In this document: positions 16,562-23,895 of the stretch, piece after piece
Layout of the letters: every line of letters starts with the position of its first letter
Numbering within the stretch: the first letter of the stretch is position 1
NCBI GenBank assembly: GCA_028718185.1
Contig: JAQUMH010000001.1
Location: forward strand, 467,186 to 531,185
Direction of reading: 5' to 3'
Length of the DNA stretch: 64,000 nucleotides
DNA from: Elusimicrobiota bacterium
Lineage (GTDB): Bacteria; Elusimicrobiota; UBA8919
The notes under the pieces: generated by a model
The model's database searches: none
Seen by the model: the letters and a program-made list of their open reading frames with translations, nothing else
What the model was told of the DNA's origin: nothing
Made by a program: the position numbers and the translations under genes

Positions 16562-17302
16562 CTAATAAAGGCGTTCTTTAAATATTTTTTCTACCTCTTT
16601 TTTATATTTGTCATATTCATCAATGTTTTTAATTTTATTAGCAGATGGATTTCTTCCGCTCGGATGGAATAAAGGGAAAAATATAACTTTTTTATTAAAT
16701 ATTTTAATTTTATAATCGTTCTTTTTTTCTTTGATCATCCTATTTATAACGTCGGTTATATTTTTTGCTTTTTCTTGTTCTTGTGTCTTGATAATTTCAT
16801 TGTAAACATACAGTCCTGATTTACCAAAAGCAATCACATATTTCAATTCTTTTTCAGCAAAATATTCGATTTCTTTATTCAAATGTTTTTTTGCGCAGTA
16901 TCCATCTAATTTTGCCCTTGGACACTTAACAAAATGAGTCCAATAAATAAGTCCTACTTCTAAACCGTTAAAAAATCTTTTATTTAGAAGTTTATTAATC
17001 CTCCATGGTGATGAATTTTTCTTTTCCCATCTCCTAATACAACAATTGCTCTTTATTTTTTCCTCACATTTTTCATAATCATTTCTTTCTTTTCTATTAC
17101 AATATTTTTCCCACTCTTTATAGCATTTGTTCAAATCTTCCAACATAAAATGAGCATTTGGTTGTTCAGTAATAATCATAATTTTTGCTTTTTTAGTAGC
17201 ATTAGTAAAAAGCAACACTGGTTTACAACAACAGTCATTACAAACACTAATCAATTTTTTAATTTCTTGCATAAAATCGAAATCGGGGAAATCGGGGGAC
17301 AA
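16562..17302 (-). CDS. Uracil-DNA-glycosylase-superfamily protein
   Basis: 246 residues with the UDG-fold landmarks in order: IMIITEQPN (motif A region, residues 41-49), GLIYWTHFVKCPRAK, KELKYVIAFGKSG and the C-terminal motif PLFHPSGRNPSA. Cysteine pairs (CNDC near residue 21; VKCP...GYC) are spaced as in the iron-sulfur UDG family 4, so a 4Fe-4S cluster is plausible. Whether it removes uracil is not shown: the water-activating residue cannot be assigned, and several UDG-fold proteins are not glycosylases. The start may be the inner ATG at 17272. It is flanked by small accessory ORFs, and the secreted repeat gene starts 3 bp after its stop codon. Confidence 0.7.
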   Translation of the reverse strand: MSPDFPDFDFMQEIKKLISVCNDCCCKPVLLFTNATKKAKIMIITEQPNAHFMLEDLNKCYKEWEKYCNRKERNDYEKCEEKIKSNCCIRRWEKKNSSPWRINKLLNKRFFNGLEVGLIYWTHFVKCPRAKLDGYCAKKHLNKEIEYFAEKELKYVIAFGKSGLYVYNEIIKTQEQEKAKNITDVINRMIKEKKNDYKIKIFNKKVIFFPLFHPSGRNPSANKIKNIDEYDKYKKEVEKIFKERLY

Positions 17303-17375
17303 TACCTATTTCCCTTTCTTCTTGCAACCCACCTTTTTCTTTTTAAAGTTTTATCTTAAAAATAGATCCAGTACA

Positions 17376-17727
17376 TTAAACAATAACTCTTGTTATCATG
17401 CCACAAACACATTTAGTAATTTCTCTTTTCTCTATCGGGATAATCAGTATTGTATCCCCTGATTTATAATTTTTATATGCTTCCCAGACTCCACTTTATT
17501 TCTCGCCCATTACAAATTGCTTCACCACACCACATTTTTTGACTATTATTATATTTTGCTTTATTAATGATTTTTACTTTAGAAAAACGGTTTTTTAAAA
17601 CAATTCTTGCTTTTCTTTTTATACTATCTGAACAATAATATGGAAGATGATCTTTGTTAACACTTACTTCTTCTCTCGTTTTCATTTTTATATTACCAAT
17701 ACTAAAAATTACACCATTGTTTTTCAT
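17376..17727 (-). pseudogene. Small hypothetical gene, probably frameshifted
   Basis: The first 84 codons (17473-17727; containing NNSQKMWCGEAICNGREIKW) end at a stop at 17473. Just before this, another frame opens and encodes SGVWEAYKNYKSGDTILIIPIEKREITKCVCGMITRVIV, up to a stop at 17376, with no start of its own. A one-base change near 17495-17505 would join the two into a protein of about 117 residues. The family is not recognised. A sequencing error would look the same. Confidence 0.5.
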
Positions 17728-17732
17728 GTCAT

Positions 17733-17915
17733 TTACCTCCCGCTAGTTTCAAAATCATCTTTTGATTTAAAATATTTACTTTCACATTTGTGATTCATAT
17801 CCGCCGTAACTTTTTCTCCTTTCATTTCCGGATGTTCACAAACTTCATCTGCTCTATTGAAAAAACGACAGTCAGCACAAAGTTGGTTTGGTCGTGCTTG
17901 TTTTATAAAACCCAT
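17733..17915 (-). CDS. Small cysteine-rich hypothetical protein
   Basis: 60 residues with CADCRFFNRADEVCEH...CESKYF, a CxxC-x9-C pattern plus a further Cys and several His that could bind a metal. The family is not recognised, but similar short proteins occur in phage and accessory regions. It lies in the run of small minus-strand ORFs started by the promoter at 18164-18192. Confidence 0.55.
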   Translation of the reverse strand: MGFIKQARPNQLCADCRFFNRADEVCEHPEMKGEKVTADMNHKCESKYFKSKDDFETSGR

Positions 17916-18156
17916 ATATCATCCGTTTTTCTAAAAACAAAAAAGCAGACGTAGTTTTAATACGCTCCACTTGTATGACAAACTTATTTACTGTGGTCAA
18001 AACAACAGCGAGATATTTCGCTATGCTCAATATGACTGCAATGTAACGGGATTGCTTCGGTAAACCTGCAATAACAAAATTGAATATATCGATAATTCCT
18101 CCCACAACTTCCCGTACTAAGACTTTTATAAAATCAAAAAACCAGCTTTCTTTCAT
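17872..18156 (-). CDS. Small hypothetical protein, leaderless start
   Basis: The frame is open from an ATG at 18192, but that codon lies inside the promoter, so the ATG at 18156 (MKESWFFDF) is the likely start, 7 nt after the -10 box. 94 residues: an amphipathic or membrane segment (FIKVLVREVVGGIIDIFNFVIAGLP), then a segment (GLPKQSRYIAVILSIAKYLAV) encoded by a dispersed repeat of the 'GAAGCAATCCCG' type. The repeat content suggests the C-terminal half is an accidental extension. No function assigned. Confidence 0.4.
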   Translation of the reverse strand: MKESWFFDFIKVLVREVVGGIIDIFNFVIAGLPKQSRYIAVILSIAKYLAVVLTTVNKFVIQVERIKTTSAFLFLEKRMIYGFYKTSTTKPTLC

Positions 18157-18163
18157 TATTATA

Positions 18164-18192
18164 ATTATAAAGCATATTATCCTGTTTGTCAA
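18164..18192 (-). promoter_or_regulatory. Perfect sigma70-type promoter, minus strand
   Basis: TTGACA (18187-18192), 17-bp spacer, TATAAT (18164-18169). The -10 box ends 7 nt before the ATG at 18156. Its -35 box overlaps that of the plus-strand promoter at 18186. Confidence 0.8.
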
Positions 18193-18213
18193 GTCTTATT
18201 TTTGACTTATAGA
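18186..18213 (+). promoter_or_regulatory. Promoter of the XRE regulator
   Basis: TTGTCA (18186-18191), 16-bp spacer, TATAGA (18208-18213). The -35 boxes of the two divergent promoters are the same bases read on both strands, so one bound regulator could control both. Confidence 0.55.
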
Positions 18214-18260
18214 TTGTTCATTTTTGGCAAGGATTTATGTATTATCTCTCAGGGGTTTTT

Positions 18261-18599
18261 ATGGAAAACATACATAAATTTGTTGGGAAAAGAATAAGGG
18301 AAGAACGACTAAAACGAGAATTAACTCAGCAGGAAGTCGCTGATTTATCAGGTATTACTAATAATTTCCTTTCTTATATTGAAAGTGGTAAGAAACAGGC
18401 AAGTTTAGATACTATTCACAAAATAGCGGATGCTTTACATATTTCACTTTCTGAACTTTTCTTAGAGATAGCTATTAGAAAAAACGATTATTCGCTTAAT
18501 GAGCAAATACTACCTCTCCTAAAAGACAAACCTAAAAAAGACAGAGAATTCATTTTGGATTTGGTAAGGTTGGTTTCAAAAAAGATGAAAAAGAAATGA
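18261..18599 (+). CDS. XRE-family transcriptional regulator
   Basis: A Cro/C1-type helix-turn-helix fills residues 5-62 (VGKRIREERLKRELTQQEVADLSGITNNFLSYIESGKKQASLDTIHKIADALHISLSELF), with a short helical tail. The likely start is the ATG at 18261 (MENIHKF); a frame-continuous ATG lies at 18237. It is transcribed away from the small-ORF run with which it shares overlapping -35 boxes, so autoregulation and control of those ORFs is the simplest reading. This is one of very few plus-strand genes in the window. Confidence 0.85.
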   Translation: MENIHKFVGKRIREERLKRELTQQEVADLSGITNNFLSYIESGKKQASLDTIHKIADALHISLSELFLEIAIRKNDYSLNEQILPLLKDKPKKDREFILDLVRLVSKKMKKK

Positions 18600-18611
18600 A
18601 CTTATGTCTCT

Positions 18612-18782
18612 TTATTTGTTCACTGCTGTTAAAACTTTAAGATTATACTTTCTTATTATTTCTTCCGCTTTGCTCTGTGTCTCATACATTCTTTCTTTTG
18701 CAGATAATTCCTTTGTGCTTGAATAATGCCTTGCTCTAATTTTATGTATTTCTTCCATCACTTTTGGTTCTTTATTTTTCAT
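18612..18782 (-). CDS. Small acidic/basic helical protein, possibly antitoxin-like
   Basis: A 56-codon ORF read directly from the sequence: MKNKEPKVMEEIHKIRARHY..., then a helical ELSAKERMYETQSKAEEIIRKYNLKV tail. A GGGGACA stretch precedes the ATG. Very small proteins with the pattern xxIHKIRxxxY...KAEEIIxKYxLKV are often found as the upstream gene of PIN-domain toxins, but no toxin gene is adjacent here. It may be an orphan antitoxin. Call based on pattern only. Confidence 0.45.
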   Translation of the reverse strand: MKNKEPKVMEEIHKIRARHYSSTKELSAKERMYETQSKAEEIIRKYNLKVLTAVNK

Positions 18783-18817
18783 GGATGTCCCCTGATTTTT
18801 GACAACTGATATACAAG

Positions 18818-18866
18818 CAGAGCTAACGCTTTCGCCTCAGGCGAACCTACTCGGCTGCAGCTACAA
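18818..18866 (-). repeat. Composite REP-like element
   Basis: GCAGAGCTAACGC, then an inner hairpin TTCGCC-TCA-GGCGAA, then GGCTGCAGCTAC. Read on the minus strand it starts GTAGCTGCAG. It lies between the small helical ORF and the zincin gene. Confidence 0.6.
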
Positions 18867-18879
18867 AGGATATGGGGGA

Positions 18880-19242
18880 TTAATATCCTTTTGTTCTTAT
18901 TTCCGATTCATTGAATCCGAAGTAATGGGCAAGTTCATGAATTACTGTCTTGCTGATCTGTTTTTTCATTTCGGTTTCGTTATCAATATTTTTATCAAAA
19001 CTTTCTTTATATATTTCTATGCGGGTCGGTTCGTTTTGAATAGAAAATACACGGCCTTTTCCAAAGGGGAAACCGACAAAAATACCAAAAACATCCTTAT
19101 TAGGGAATCGTTCTTTAACTGCTGCCGGTACCTGTTCACGCACCAGAACGTTTATTCCTTCTTTTTGGATAATTCGTTTAAATTTCTTGGGGATATTCTT
19201 TAGAGAATCCTCAACTATCATTTCAAATTGTTCAAGGGTCAT
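18880..19242 (-). CDS. Zincin-like metallopeptidase family protein (COG3824-type)
   Basis: 120 residues, matching the small metallopeptidase family with a C-terminal HExxHxxGxxE motif, here HELAHYFGFNESEI, preceded by the conserved IEIYKESF region (typically 'I.IY...I'). The N-terminus (LEQFEMIVEDSLKNIPKKF) is typical. No signal peptide is seen, so it is cytoplasmic. The substrate is unknown for the family. Confidence 0.85.
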   Translation of the reverse strand: MTLEQFEMIVEDSLKNIPKKFKRIIQKEGINVLVREQVPAAVKERFPNKDVFGIFVGFPFGKGRVFSIQNEPTRIEIYKESFDKNIDNETEMKKQISKTVIHELAHYFGFNESEIRTKGY

Positions 19243-19262
19243 AAGTAAAATATAAACATGAC

Positions 19263-19311
19263 GATTTAAGAATTAAGAATAAAGATTCAAGATTTAAGAT
19301 TGAGGAATAAG
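19263..19311. repeat. Heptamer array, 7 x 7 bp, intergenic
   Basis: Seven contiguous units: GATTTAA, GAATTAA, GAATAAA, GATTCAA, GATTTAA, GATTGAG, GAATAAG. Longest of the 7-bp arrays; it lies upstream of the zincin gene. Confidence 0.9.
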
Positions 19312-19351
19312 CAGAGTTGACAAGACTGTGTCGCAATACTATTTTTCGGTT

Positions 19352-19433
19352 TTGTCATTCCCGAATGCCTAAATCGGGAATCCAATCTCTGACGATAACA
19401 CAACCTTATAGATTCCCGTTTTCACGGGAATGA
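19352..19433. repeat. Palindromic dispersed repeat 'GTCATTCCCG'
   Basis: GTCATTCCCGAATG at the left and CACGGGAATGAC at the right form an inverted repeat of about 80 bp, with a second CGGGAATC pair inside. Noncoding, between tldD and the zincin gene. Confidence 0.7.
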
Positions 19434-19459
19434 CAAATTTTTTAACAATTGTGAAACAA

Positions 19460-19483
19460 GCAGAGCTTTCGCTCTGCGGCTAC
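19460..19483 (-). repeat. REP-like element, GCAGAGC stem
   Basis: Hairpin GCAGAGC-TTTC-GCTCTGC followed by GGCTAC, that is, GTAGCC plus the hairpin on the minus strand. Same stem as at 3791 and 47520. Confidence 0.75.
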
Positions 19484-19496
19484 AATTACTGCTTAA

Positions 19497-20864
19497 CTAC
19501 ACACCGCCGATTGTGATTTTGGGGATTCTTAAGGTTGGTTGGCCGTCAAGAACGGGGACGCCCTGGCCGTCTTTACCGCAGGTGCCGGGTTGCCAGCCAA
19601 TGTCAGTCCCTACCATGTCAATTGAATTTAATATTTCAGGACCGTTGCCGATAAGCGATGCGTTCCTCAGCATTTTACCGATTTTACCATCATTAAGTTC
19701 ATACCCTTCTTCCACTTCAAATATAAAATCACCGTTCGCGGTATTTACCTGCCCGCCACCCATTTTCTTTACAAAAATACCTTTCTTTATACTTTTTATA
19801 ATATCATCGGGGTTGTCTTTGCCGGGTGCTATGTAAGTATTAGACATTCTCGGTATCGGTTTATTATTGTACGATTCCCGCCTGCCGTTACCTGTTGATT
19901 TTGCATTGTCTTTTTTTGCAGTAAATAAATCATATAAATAATTTTTAAGAACCCCGTTTTCAACAAGTGTTGTTTTTTGTGCAGGCGTACCTTCATCGTC
20001 ATATTGGTAAGTACCTCGCGCACCTTCTATTGTGGCGTTATCAAAAACTGTTATTTTTTCTGACGCGACTTTTTTACCAATTTTACCAAGATAAACCGGT
20101 GAAATCCCTTTTTGAACCAAATCCGCCTCAAGCGAATGTCCTATTGCCTCATGTATCATAGTACCGCCTGCAGAAGATGAAATAACAATCGGCATCTCGC
20201 CGGCAGGCGAAGGAGAAGCCATATTCAATAAATCAGCCGCTCTTTGATACGCAATTTCGGATACTTTCATAATATCTTCAAGTTTTATTTTTTGAAGCGT
20301 ATTTGTTGCAATAACTTCGTGAGATGTCTGGGTTATTTTACCGTCTGAAACAATAATCGATATAATAAAAATGGCTGATTGTCTCTTGTTTAACGCTTTT
20401 ATCTTATTAGAGTTTGCAACATAAAAATCTTTTCTACCTGCTGAAACACGAAATGAAATTTGTTTTACCTGTGATGTTTTCCGGTGAAGCAATTTGTCGG
20501 CATTTTCAACAATTTCCAGATAAGATTCCAAATCCTTTGTTAGTTTGGCAACTGACGGCGATTCTATTTTTATTGATTCCGTTTGTCTATTTAATACTCC
20601 ACCGGTCCCGGCAAGTTTTTCAGAAAGAGAGATAATTGTAGCAATTGACGGATTGGATTGTGAAGCAAAATATGTTTCTTCTTTCTTAATAAGCCGTAAC
20701 CCACAGCCGCTGACTGTTCCCGAAGACGCTGTTTCAACTTTACCGTCAATAAAGCTAAAACCGGCAGTATCGCTTTCTTCAAAATATATTTCAGCAAAAT
20801 TCCCGCCGTTTGATAACATTTTGTTAATTATTAAATCAATATCTTCCTGATTGATAATATCCAT
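19497..20864 (-). CDS. tldD: Metalloprotease TldD
   Basis: The metal-containing subunit of the TldD/TldE (PmbA) protease, which degrades unfolded peptides and matures some modified peptides. The 455 residues carry the metal-binding motif MIHEAIGHSLEAD, followed by GTYQYDDEGTPAQKTTLVENGVLKNYLYD and the C-terminal GTDIGWQPGTCGKDGQGVPV...PTLRIPKITIGG. An AAGGAG ribosome site precedes the ATG. Its PmbA partner is encoded separately at 44641-45978. The downstream region is filled with repeats. Confidence 0.95.
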   Translation of the reverse strand: MDIINQEDIDLIINKMLSNGGNFAEIYFEESDTAGFSFIDGKVETASSGTVSGCGLRLIKKEETYFASQSNPSIATIISLSEKLAGTGGVLNRQTESIKIESPSVAKLTKDLESYLEIVENADKLLHRKTSQVKQISFRVSAGRKDFYVANSNKIKALNKRQSAIFIISIIVSDGKITQTSHEVIATNTLQKIKLEDIMKVSEIAYQRAADLLNMASPSPAGEMPIVISSSAGGTMIHEAIGHSLEADLVQKGISPVYLGKIGKKVASEKITVFDNATIEGARGTYQYDDEGTPAQKTTLVENGVLKNYLYDLFTAKKDNAKSTGNGRRESYNNKPIPRMSNTYIAPGKDNPDDIIKSIKKGIFVKKMGGGQVNTANGDFIFEVEEGYELNDGKIGKMLRNASLIGNGPEILNSIDMVGTDIGWQPGTCGKDGQGVPVLDGQPTLRIPKITIGGV

Positions 20865-20908
20865 ATTTACAAAACTCCTTTTAAACTTAGCTTCTTATCT
20901 TTACAGAA

Positions 20909-20992
20909 GTCATTGCGAGGTGAAACCGAAGCAATCTTATTTTAGTGACGGGACTGCCGCGCCCTGCGGGCTCGCAGTGACAACAAAACCAT
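20909..20992. repeat. Dispersed inverted repeat 'GTCATTGCGAGG...CTCGCAGTGACA'
   Basis: AGTCATTGCGAGGTG at the left is the inverse of CTCGCAGTGACA at the right, with GAAGCAATC and a GCCC-TGC-GGGC hairpin inside. It lies between tldD and the histidine kinase. Confidence 0.75.
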
Positions 20993-21035
20993 GTCGGGTA
21001 ATTATACAAATATCAATAAATAGATTATACTTGGT

Positions 21036-22565
21036 TCATGATTTTGGAAACGTTATTGTAAATTTAGAACCAATACCTAATTTTGAAATGACATTTATAC
21101 TGCCGCCGTGAGACTCAATAATTCGCATGGCAAGAGCAAGTCCGAGACCGGCACCTTCAACTTGACCCGTGAACGATTCTTCTATCTGATAAAATTTCTC
21201 AAATATTTTCTCTTTTTCAGAAAGTGAAATTCCGACACCATTGTCTTCTATATTTATCATTACCATATTATCCTTTAACTCGCCGGAAATATTTATAATC
21301 TTTTCGGGACTCTTGTTAAACTTAACAGCGTTCTCTAAAATGCAGCCAATGGCTTCTTTCACTTTTTCTTTATCCACAATGATATTTCCGAGTTTTGTTA
21401 AATCCGCAACATTTACTGTTGCTTTCTTATCGCTAAATTTCATTTTCATTGATTCTACCGCTTCGGAAATTATTTTATCAACTACATTTTCTCTTTTTTC
21501 AAGCTTAAGAACCTCTGATTCAACCTCCGTAAACCTGAGCAAATCCTCAACCAAATCAGCTAACCTATCAGTCTGTTTTTTCATCGATTCAATCGCTTTT
21601 TTAAATGTAGAATTAGCATTTTCTGCCATCAAAATAGGAATATAACCGGTAATAGTTACAAGTGGTGTTTTTAGTTTATGCGAAACCAAGGATAGAAACG
21701 TCCTTTTTAAAAGCTCTTCTTTTTTTTCTTCTGTTATATCTCTAATTACAAAAATATATCCGGTTATTTCATTAATTTCATTGGTTATCTTGGTAACCAT
21801 GCAGCTAAGAAACACTTGTTTTTCAGACTTTCTCGTAAGTTCAAAAACTTTTGCTTGCCCTTCATACTGAAGAAAACTTTCCGAGAAATTAAAACCGATA
21901 TCATTCATTATTTTATAAAAAAAACTGCCGTTAATATCCTCAGAATTTATCAAGTTACAGGCATATTTATTTGACTGAATTATTATTCCGTCTTTATCAG
22001 TTACGAAAACAGCTTCTGTCATACCGTTAAATGCAGCAGATATTTTTTCTTTTTCCTGAATTAACCTGGTAAAAAGCCTTGCATTTTCCAATGCAATTGC
22101 AGACTGGTTGGCAAATGCTTCAAAAAAAGGCAGGTCATCTTCATTAAAAGATTTTTTATCTATTGAATTTATGCCTTCAATAACTCCAAGAACTTTCCCT
22201 TTATATCTCATTGGAGCACAAATTATTGATTTTGTCTTAAAACCGGAAGCATCATCGGACCGGCTGGTCCACCTTGAATCTTGAGCGACGTCTTCAATTA
22301 CCAGAGACCTATTATAAGCTGCACACCATCCGGCAATCCCCTCACCTGATTTGAGACGCACCCTTTTTACTTCATCTGCTTTTTCACCTATGGCAACATC
22401 AAAATAAAGTTCACCGGTGTTTTCATCAATTAATAGAAGTGATGATGCATCTGCATTTACAACTTTACGGGCAAGTTCCATTATAATAGAAAGAAGCTTA
22501 CTTATATCAAGCGTAGAAGTTAAAATATTATTGGCATCTAATAAAAGCTGGAATTTATCGTTCAT
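21036..22565 (-). CDS. Cytoplasmic GAF-PAS sensor histidine kinase
   Basis: 509 residues without membrane segments. A GAF domain (about 15-165; GEGIAGWCAAYNRSLVIEDVAQDSRW) is followed by a PAS domain (about 175-280; AVFVTDKDGIIIQSN). A HisKA domain has the phospho-acceptor in LVSHKLKTPLVTITGY (near residue 295), and the HATPase domain has N box ILENAVKFN, G1 DNGVGISL and G2 GAGLGLALAM. It should sense a cytoplasmic ligand or redox state and pass phosphate to a response regulator. No response regulator is adjacent, so it is an orphan kinase. It is a single-gene transcript with its own promoter at 22620-22648. Confidence 0.93.
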   Translation of the reverse strand: MNDKFQLLLDANNILTSTLDISKLLSIIMELARKVVNADASSLLLIDENTGELYFDVAIGEKADEVKRVRLKSGEGIAGWCAAYNRSLVIEDVAQDSRWTSRSDDASGFKTKSIICAPMRYKGKVLGVIEGINSIDKKSFNEDDLPFFEAFANQSAIALENARLFTRLIQEKEKISAAFNGMTEAVFVTDKDGIIIQSNKYACNLINSEDINGSFFYKIMNDIGFNFSESFLQYEGQAKVFELTRKSEKQVFLSCMVTKITNEINEITGYIFVIRDITEEKKEELLKRTFLSLVSHKLKTPLVTITGYIPILMAENANSTFKKAIESMKKQTDRLADLVEDLLRFTEVESEVLKLEKRENVVDKIISEAVESMKMKFSDKKATVNVADLTKLGNIIVDKEKVKEAIGCILENAVKFNKSPEKIINISGELKDNMVMINIEDNGVGISLSEKEKIFEKFYQIEESFTGQVEGAGLGLALAMRIIESHGGSINVISKLGIGSKFTITFPKS

Positions 22566-22619
22566 TTTGGTTAGCTTGGTTAGCAGGCAGAAGAATTACA
22601 AAAAACTCTGCTAATAAGT

Positions 22620-22648
22620 ATTATATAACTAAATTTAGTCACTGTCAA
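22620..22648 (-). promoter_or_regulatory. Promoter of the histidine kinase gene
   Basis: TTGACA (22643-22648), 17-bp spacer, TATAAT (22620-22625) on the minus strand: full consensus. Leader about 47 nt. The -35 box lies right beside the terminator of the upstream gene. Confidence 0.85.
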
Positions 22649-22649
22649 G

Positions 22650-22684
22650 AAAAAAAGCCCCGAAATGAAATTCGGAGCTTTTTA
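22650..22684 (-). terminator. Rho-independent terminator
   Basis: On the minus strand: AAAAGCTCCGAA, loop TTTCAT, TTCGGGGC, then TTTTTTTCTT. It ends the transcript of the secreted protein at 22710-23096. Confidence 0.85.
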
Positions 22685-22709
22685 TTCTGAAAAATTTGTC
22701 TTTGTCTTA

Positions 22710-23096
22710 TTATTTTTTAGGTTGTTCAACTGGTTTAGCAACTATCGCCATAATAGATTTTGCAATCTTCTTGCCATCAACTATTTCATAGCGAACTGAT
22801 ACTTTCTCGCCTGCAGCTATTTCTGCCAATGTAATTTTCTTACCGGCTTTAGATATGGTTGCATTAGCATCAATAGCAAATGTCTCGTCGACATTTTTCT
22901 TATCTTTTTTTGATAATATTGATACAACAATCTGGTTATTAGCAGCATCTACGGATACCACCAAACCAGTTGCTTTCATCATTGCGACTTTCTTTGCCAC
23001 CGGTGCCTTTGGTTTCGCGGGTGCTGTTGCAGGTGCTTCACAAAACGCTGATACTGACAATCCCAAAACAAACAAAACAGCTATAATTTTTTTCAT
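22710..23096 (-). CDS. Small exported protein of unknown function
   Basis: 128 residues: signal peptide (MKKIIAVLFVLGLSVSAFC), an Ala/Pro/Lys linker, then a beta-rich domain of about 75 residues (ATGLVVSVDAANNQIVVSI...FAIDANATISKAGKKITLAEIAAGEKVSVRYEIVDGKKIAKSI). The pattern resembles small OB/DUF5666-like secreted modules. GGGAG lies 6-8 nt before the ATG. Monocistronic, with a terminator at 22650-22684. No function inferred. Confidence 0.75.
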   Translation of the reverse strand: MKKIIAVLFVLGLSVSAFCEAPATAPAKPKAPVAKKVAMMKATGLVVSVDAANNQIVVSILSKKDKKNVDETFAIDANATISKAGKKITLAEIAAGEKVSVRYEIVDGKKIAKSIMAIVAKPVEQPKK

Positions 23097-23172
23097 TTTT
23101 TTCTCCCATTTTAGTCTTAATTCAGCCCATTCCTCTAAATATCTAATTTTTAAATTAAATGATTGAAATGAA

Positions 23173-23514
23173 TTAAAGAAGAAGAGGAAACAAATGAGAA
23201 TTGTTACTAAAAAAGGTACGGTACTGCTTATTTTCTATATAGTACATATTATCAAAAATATTAATATCTTTAACATCATTGCTTATTCCTATTGATATCA
23301 ATTTTACAATTTTAGATTTTAAACTCCTATCCTTAATAAAGTAATCGGTATCAAAATATGCAACTAAATATAATATATCAGTATTTAAATTGGATAATGA
23401 TTTTTGTGAAATGGAAGTAATATTATTATCCAAATCCTCAGAATAAATAATATAATGACAAAATACAGTAACAACAACTAATATGATTATTACAATTAGA
23501 AAATGTTTTTTCAC
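23173..23514 (-). CDS. Hypothetical single-pass membrane protein, leaderless GTG start
   Basis: The frame is open from 23592, but that ATG sits inside a terminator hairpin. A GTG at 23514 starts VKKHFLIVIIILVVVTVFCHYIIY, a lysine-led membrane helix, and lies 7 nt after a perfect -10 box. The 113 residues continue as a soluble domain (DNNITSISQKSLSNLNTDILYLVAYFDTDYF...) with no recognised family. It is probably an anchored periplasmic protein. Confidence 0.5.
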   Translation of the reverse strand: MKKHFLIVIIILVVVTVFCHYIIYSEDLDNNITSISQKSLSNLNTDILYLVAYFDTDYFIKDRSLKSKIVKLISIGISNDVKDINIFDNMYYIENKQYRTFFSNNSHLFPLLL

Positions 23515-23521
23515 AGGTATT

Positions 23522-23550
23522 ATTATATAAATAAAATTTATAAATGTCAA
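23522..23550 (-). promoter_or_regulatory. Perfect promoter 7 nt before a GTG start
   Basis: TTGACA (23545-23550), 17-bp spacer, TATAAT (23522-23527) on the minus strand, directly after a terminator. The GTG at 23514 lies 7 nt downstream of the -10 box. Confidence 0.8.
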
Positions 23551-23552
23551 GA

Positions 23553-23585
23553 TAAAAAGCCCTGAACTTATTTCAGGGCTTTTTA
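23553..23585 (-). terminator. Rho-independent terminator of the FecR-repeat gene
   Basis: AGCCCTGAA, 5-nt loop, TTCAGGGCT, then TTTTTATC on the minus strand. Stops the transcript of the gene at 23616/23693-24799. Confidence 0.85.
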
Positions 23586-23689
23586 CTTTCATATCAGATA
23601 GCTTTAAATATTTTATTATTTAACTTGTTGTGGTGCAGGAACAGTAATATTATCAGACTTATCCGGTTGCTGAACTGCAGGTGCCGGTT

Positions 23690-23895
23690 GTACTATTGTT
23701 GGCTGTACCGTTTTGCTGGCTGTACCGTTGTTGGTTGTTCCTTTATTGGTTGTACTGTTCCCGGTTGTACCGTTATTGGTTGTACTGTTTCCGGTAGTAC
23801 CCTTGTTGGTTGTACTGTTTCCGGTTGTACCGTTGTCGGCTGTACAGTTGCCGGTTGTACCGTTGTCGGCTGTATTGTTGCTGGTTGTACCGTTG
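23690..23895. repeat. 15-bp tandem repeats (TVQPx)
   Basis: Degenerate 15-bp units (plus strand GGTTGTACCGTTGTT type) encode the pentapeptide repeat of the FecR-domain protein. This is where the reading frame breaks. Confidence 0.85.

Noticed and set aside
19263-19311. CRISPR array
   Set aside because: Units are 7 bp without spacers, no cas genes nearby.
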